DNA from: Bryobacteraceae bacterium
GTDB taxonomy: Bacteria; Acidobacteriota; Terriglobia; Bryobacterales; Bryobacteraceae
NCBI GenBank assembly: GCA_019686145.1
Contig: JADGHK010000070.1
Span: 1-8,750, forward strand
DNA: 8,750 nucleotides
Direction: 5' to 3'
Shown piece by piece: positions 7,667 through 8,750 of the stretch; position 1 is the first letter of the stretch; every line of letters starts with the position of its first letter. The position numbers were made by a program, and so were the translations under genes. Below the pieces are notes generated by a model. The model did no database searches, was not told where the DNA came from, and worked only from the letters and a program-made list of their open reading frames with translations.

Positions 7667-8587
7667 ATGATGAGGTTTTCGCGGCGGAATCTATTTCTGC
7701 AGACGGCCGGAGCAATTGCGGCACAGTCTGTGGCCCTTCCCCAGTCCACTCCTCAGCCCGGACGCATCCGGCTGGCTGTTTCGACTTACTCCTGGTGGCA
7801 TTTCCGGACCCAGAAATATCCGATTGAATCCGTAATCGAACATGCCGCCCGGCTCGGGTTCGACGGCGTCGAGATCCTGCATCGTCAAATGCGGGATGAG
7901 ACGCAAGCCTACGTCAACAACTTGAAGCGCCTGGCCTTCCGGAATGGACTGGCTCTCCCCATGCTCTCCATCCATCAGGATTTCGTGCACCCCGAAGCCG
8001 AAGAGCGGAAGCGGCATATCGATCACACCCGGCGCTGCATCGAATTGGCTGCCAACCTGGGCATCCCCTGCGTGCGGCTCAACTCAGGCAGATGGAAAAC
8101 GATCAAGTCGTTCGATGAGCTCATGAAAGTCAAAGGGGATGAGCCACCTCTTCCCGGGTATACGAACGAGGACGCTTTCCGCTGGTGCGTTGAGTCGATC
8201 GAGCAGTGCCTGCCTCACGCAGAACGCGAGGGCGTGATCCTGGCGCTCGAGAATCATTGGGGGCTCACTACCAGCCCTGACATGCTTCTTCGCATTTACA
8301 AGGCCGTGAACTCGCCGTGGCTGTGCATCAATCTCGATACGGGCAATTTCCCCGGAGATCCCTATGCTGGTATCGAGAAGCTTGCTCCCCATGCGGTGAT
8401 CGTCCAGGCCAAGACCTACTACGGCGGCGGCGAGTGGTACACGCTCCAACTCGATTATCAACGGATCGCCGGGATTCTTCGGAAGAGCGGCTTCCATGGC
8501 TGGGTGTCCCTCGAAATGGAAGGGAAAGAACCGGCCGAGACGGCCGTGCCGAAGAGCCTCGCGGTGCTGAAGAAGGCGTTCGCGTAG
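7667..8587 (+). CDS. Tat-signal TIM-barrel protein, sugar phosphate isomerase/epimerase superfamily
   Basis: Protein of 306 residues related to xylose isomerase-like TIM-barrel enzymes (AP endonuclease 2 superfamily). The N-terminus has a twin-arginine signal, SRRNLFL (5-11), then a short hydrophobic stretch with small residues (TAGAIAAQSVA), so export in folded form is likely. Barrel strands and likely active-site positions are GFDGVEI (E69), SIHQDF (H103), LALENHWG (E195), NLDTGNF (D224), VQAKTYYGGGEW (Q247) and SLEMEGKE (E283). In D-tagatose 3-epimerase-type enzymes the metal ligands run Glu, Asp, His, Glu; here the His position appears to be Gln. Two ATGs are adjacent (7667 and 7670) and either may be used; no clear ribosome binding site is visible. 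The frame stays open up to a TTG at 7619, but that lies inside the LysR gene and would spoil the signal peptide. It follows the LysR gene by 32 nt and may share its transcript. The substrate is unknown. Confidence 0.88.
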   Translation: MMRFSRRNLFLQTAGAIAAQSVALPQSTPQPGRIRLAVSTYSWWHFRTQKYPIESVIEHAARLGFDGVEILHRQMRDETQAYVNNLKRLAFRNGLALPMLSIHQDFVHPEAEERKRHIDHTRRCIELAANLGIPCVRLNSGRWKTIKSFDELMKVKGDEPPLPGYTNEDAFRWCVESIEQCLPHAEREGVILALENHWGLTTSPDMLLRIYKAVNSPWLCINLDTGNFPGDPYAGIEKLAPHAVIVQAKTYYGGGEWYTLQLDYQRIAGILRKSGFHGWVSLEMEGKEPAETAVPKSLAVLKKAFA

Positions 8588-8621
8588 AGTCTGCCGCTGA
8601 CTTCGACGGGTTGTGAGATTC

Positions 8622-8654
8622 AGGCTCTGTCCGGCGGCCGCCGGAACAGAGCCT
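8622..8654. terminator. GC-rich hairpin between convergent genes, probable bidirectional terminator
   Basis: The left arm AGGCTCTGTCCGGCGG (8622-8637) pairs with CCGCCGGAACAGAGCCT (8638-8654) with one bulged base. The arms are directly abutted, so the apex of the stem must open to form a small loop. This makes a very stable stem of about 14 pairs, 34 nt after the stop of the TIM-barrel gene and just beyond the stop of the possible convergent frame at 8663. No T-tract follows on either strand, so it is not a classic intrinsic terminator. A dispersed palindromic repeat is another possibility. Confidence 0.55.
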
Positions 8655-8662
8655 CCTGGCGC

Positions 8663-8750
8663 TCACTGCACAAATTGATACTGTGCTCGCGCTGAATCAT
8701 TGCGCTGTTTGAAGACAGCGTCATAGTTTCCGCTCGCTTCCGCAAATCGC
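8663..8750 (-). CDS. Possible C-terminal end of a convergent gene, cut by the right edge
   Basis: The minus strand has an open frame from the window edge to a TGA at 8663-8665, 28 residues long, reading RFAEASGNYDAVFKQRN and then DSARAQYQFVQ. The composition looks like a soluble or coiled protein end, and the stop comes just before the strong hairpin, as expected for a real convergent gene. Against this, 28 codons without a stop occur often by chance, and third-position G+C is not raised. No family is recognised. Call depends on sequence beyond the edge. Confidence 0.35.
   Translation of the reverse strand, partial: RFAEASGNYDAVFKQRNDSARAQYQFVQ

Noticed and set aside
8703..8720. Small hairpin CGCTGT-N6-ACAGCG near the right edge
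   Set aside because: A 6-bp stem with no T-tract, lying within the possible convergent coding frame; not distinguishable from chance.

Overview
This 8.75 kb stretch of bacterial chromosome, of moderately high G+C, carries three genes for nitrogen assimilation and arginine synthesis on the minus strand. They are divergent from a LysR-type regulator and a Tat-exported sugar-isomerase-like protein on the plus strand. The Tat-signal TIM-barrel protein, the general protein style and the base composition suggest an Acidobacteriota (Solibacter/Bryobacter-like) or similar soil bacterium. That is an impression from style, not a phylogenetic result.

Layout. Minus strand, in transcription order: gltB (6596 to 2001, large subunit of NADPH-dependent glutamate synthase), gltD (2008 to 560, small subunit, start overlapping the gltB stop by 8 nt) and argD (536 to the left edge, acetylornithine aminotransferase, C-terminal part outside the window). 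A short AT-rich divergent control region of 96 nt follows (6597-6692). It holds two opposed sigma70-like promoters and an inverted repeat that spans both -35 boxes. Plus strand: a LysR-family regulator (6693-7634), then after 32 nt a Tat-signal TIM-barrel protein of the sugar phosphate isomerase/epimerase superfamily (7667-8587). A strong GC-rich hairpin (8622-8654) separates this from what looks like the tail of a convergent minus-strand gene at the right edge (8663-8750).

How the genes fit together. GltB and GltD form glutamate synthase, which makes two glutamates from glutamine and 2-oxoglutarate. ArgD uses glutamate as amino donor in arginine synthesis, so a gltB-gltD-argD transcription unit links glutamate production to a direct consumer. 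The divergent LysR gene next to gltB repeats the arrangement known for gltC-gltAB in Bacillus subtilis, so this regulator is a good candidate for gltBD control. Its sequence alone does not prove that.

I found no mobile element, CRISPR array, tRNA, rRNA or evident new defence or biosynthetic system. The most interesting points are the compact divergent control region with predicted near-leaderless transcripts, and the changed metal-site residues in the exported TIM-barrel protein.
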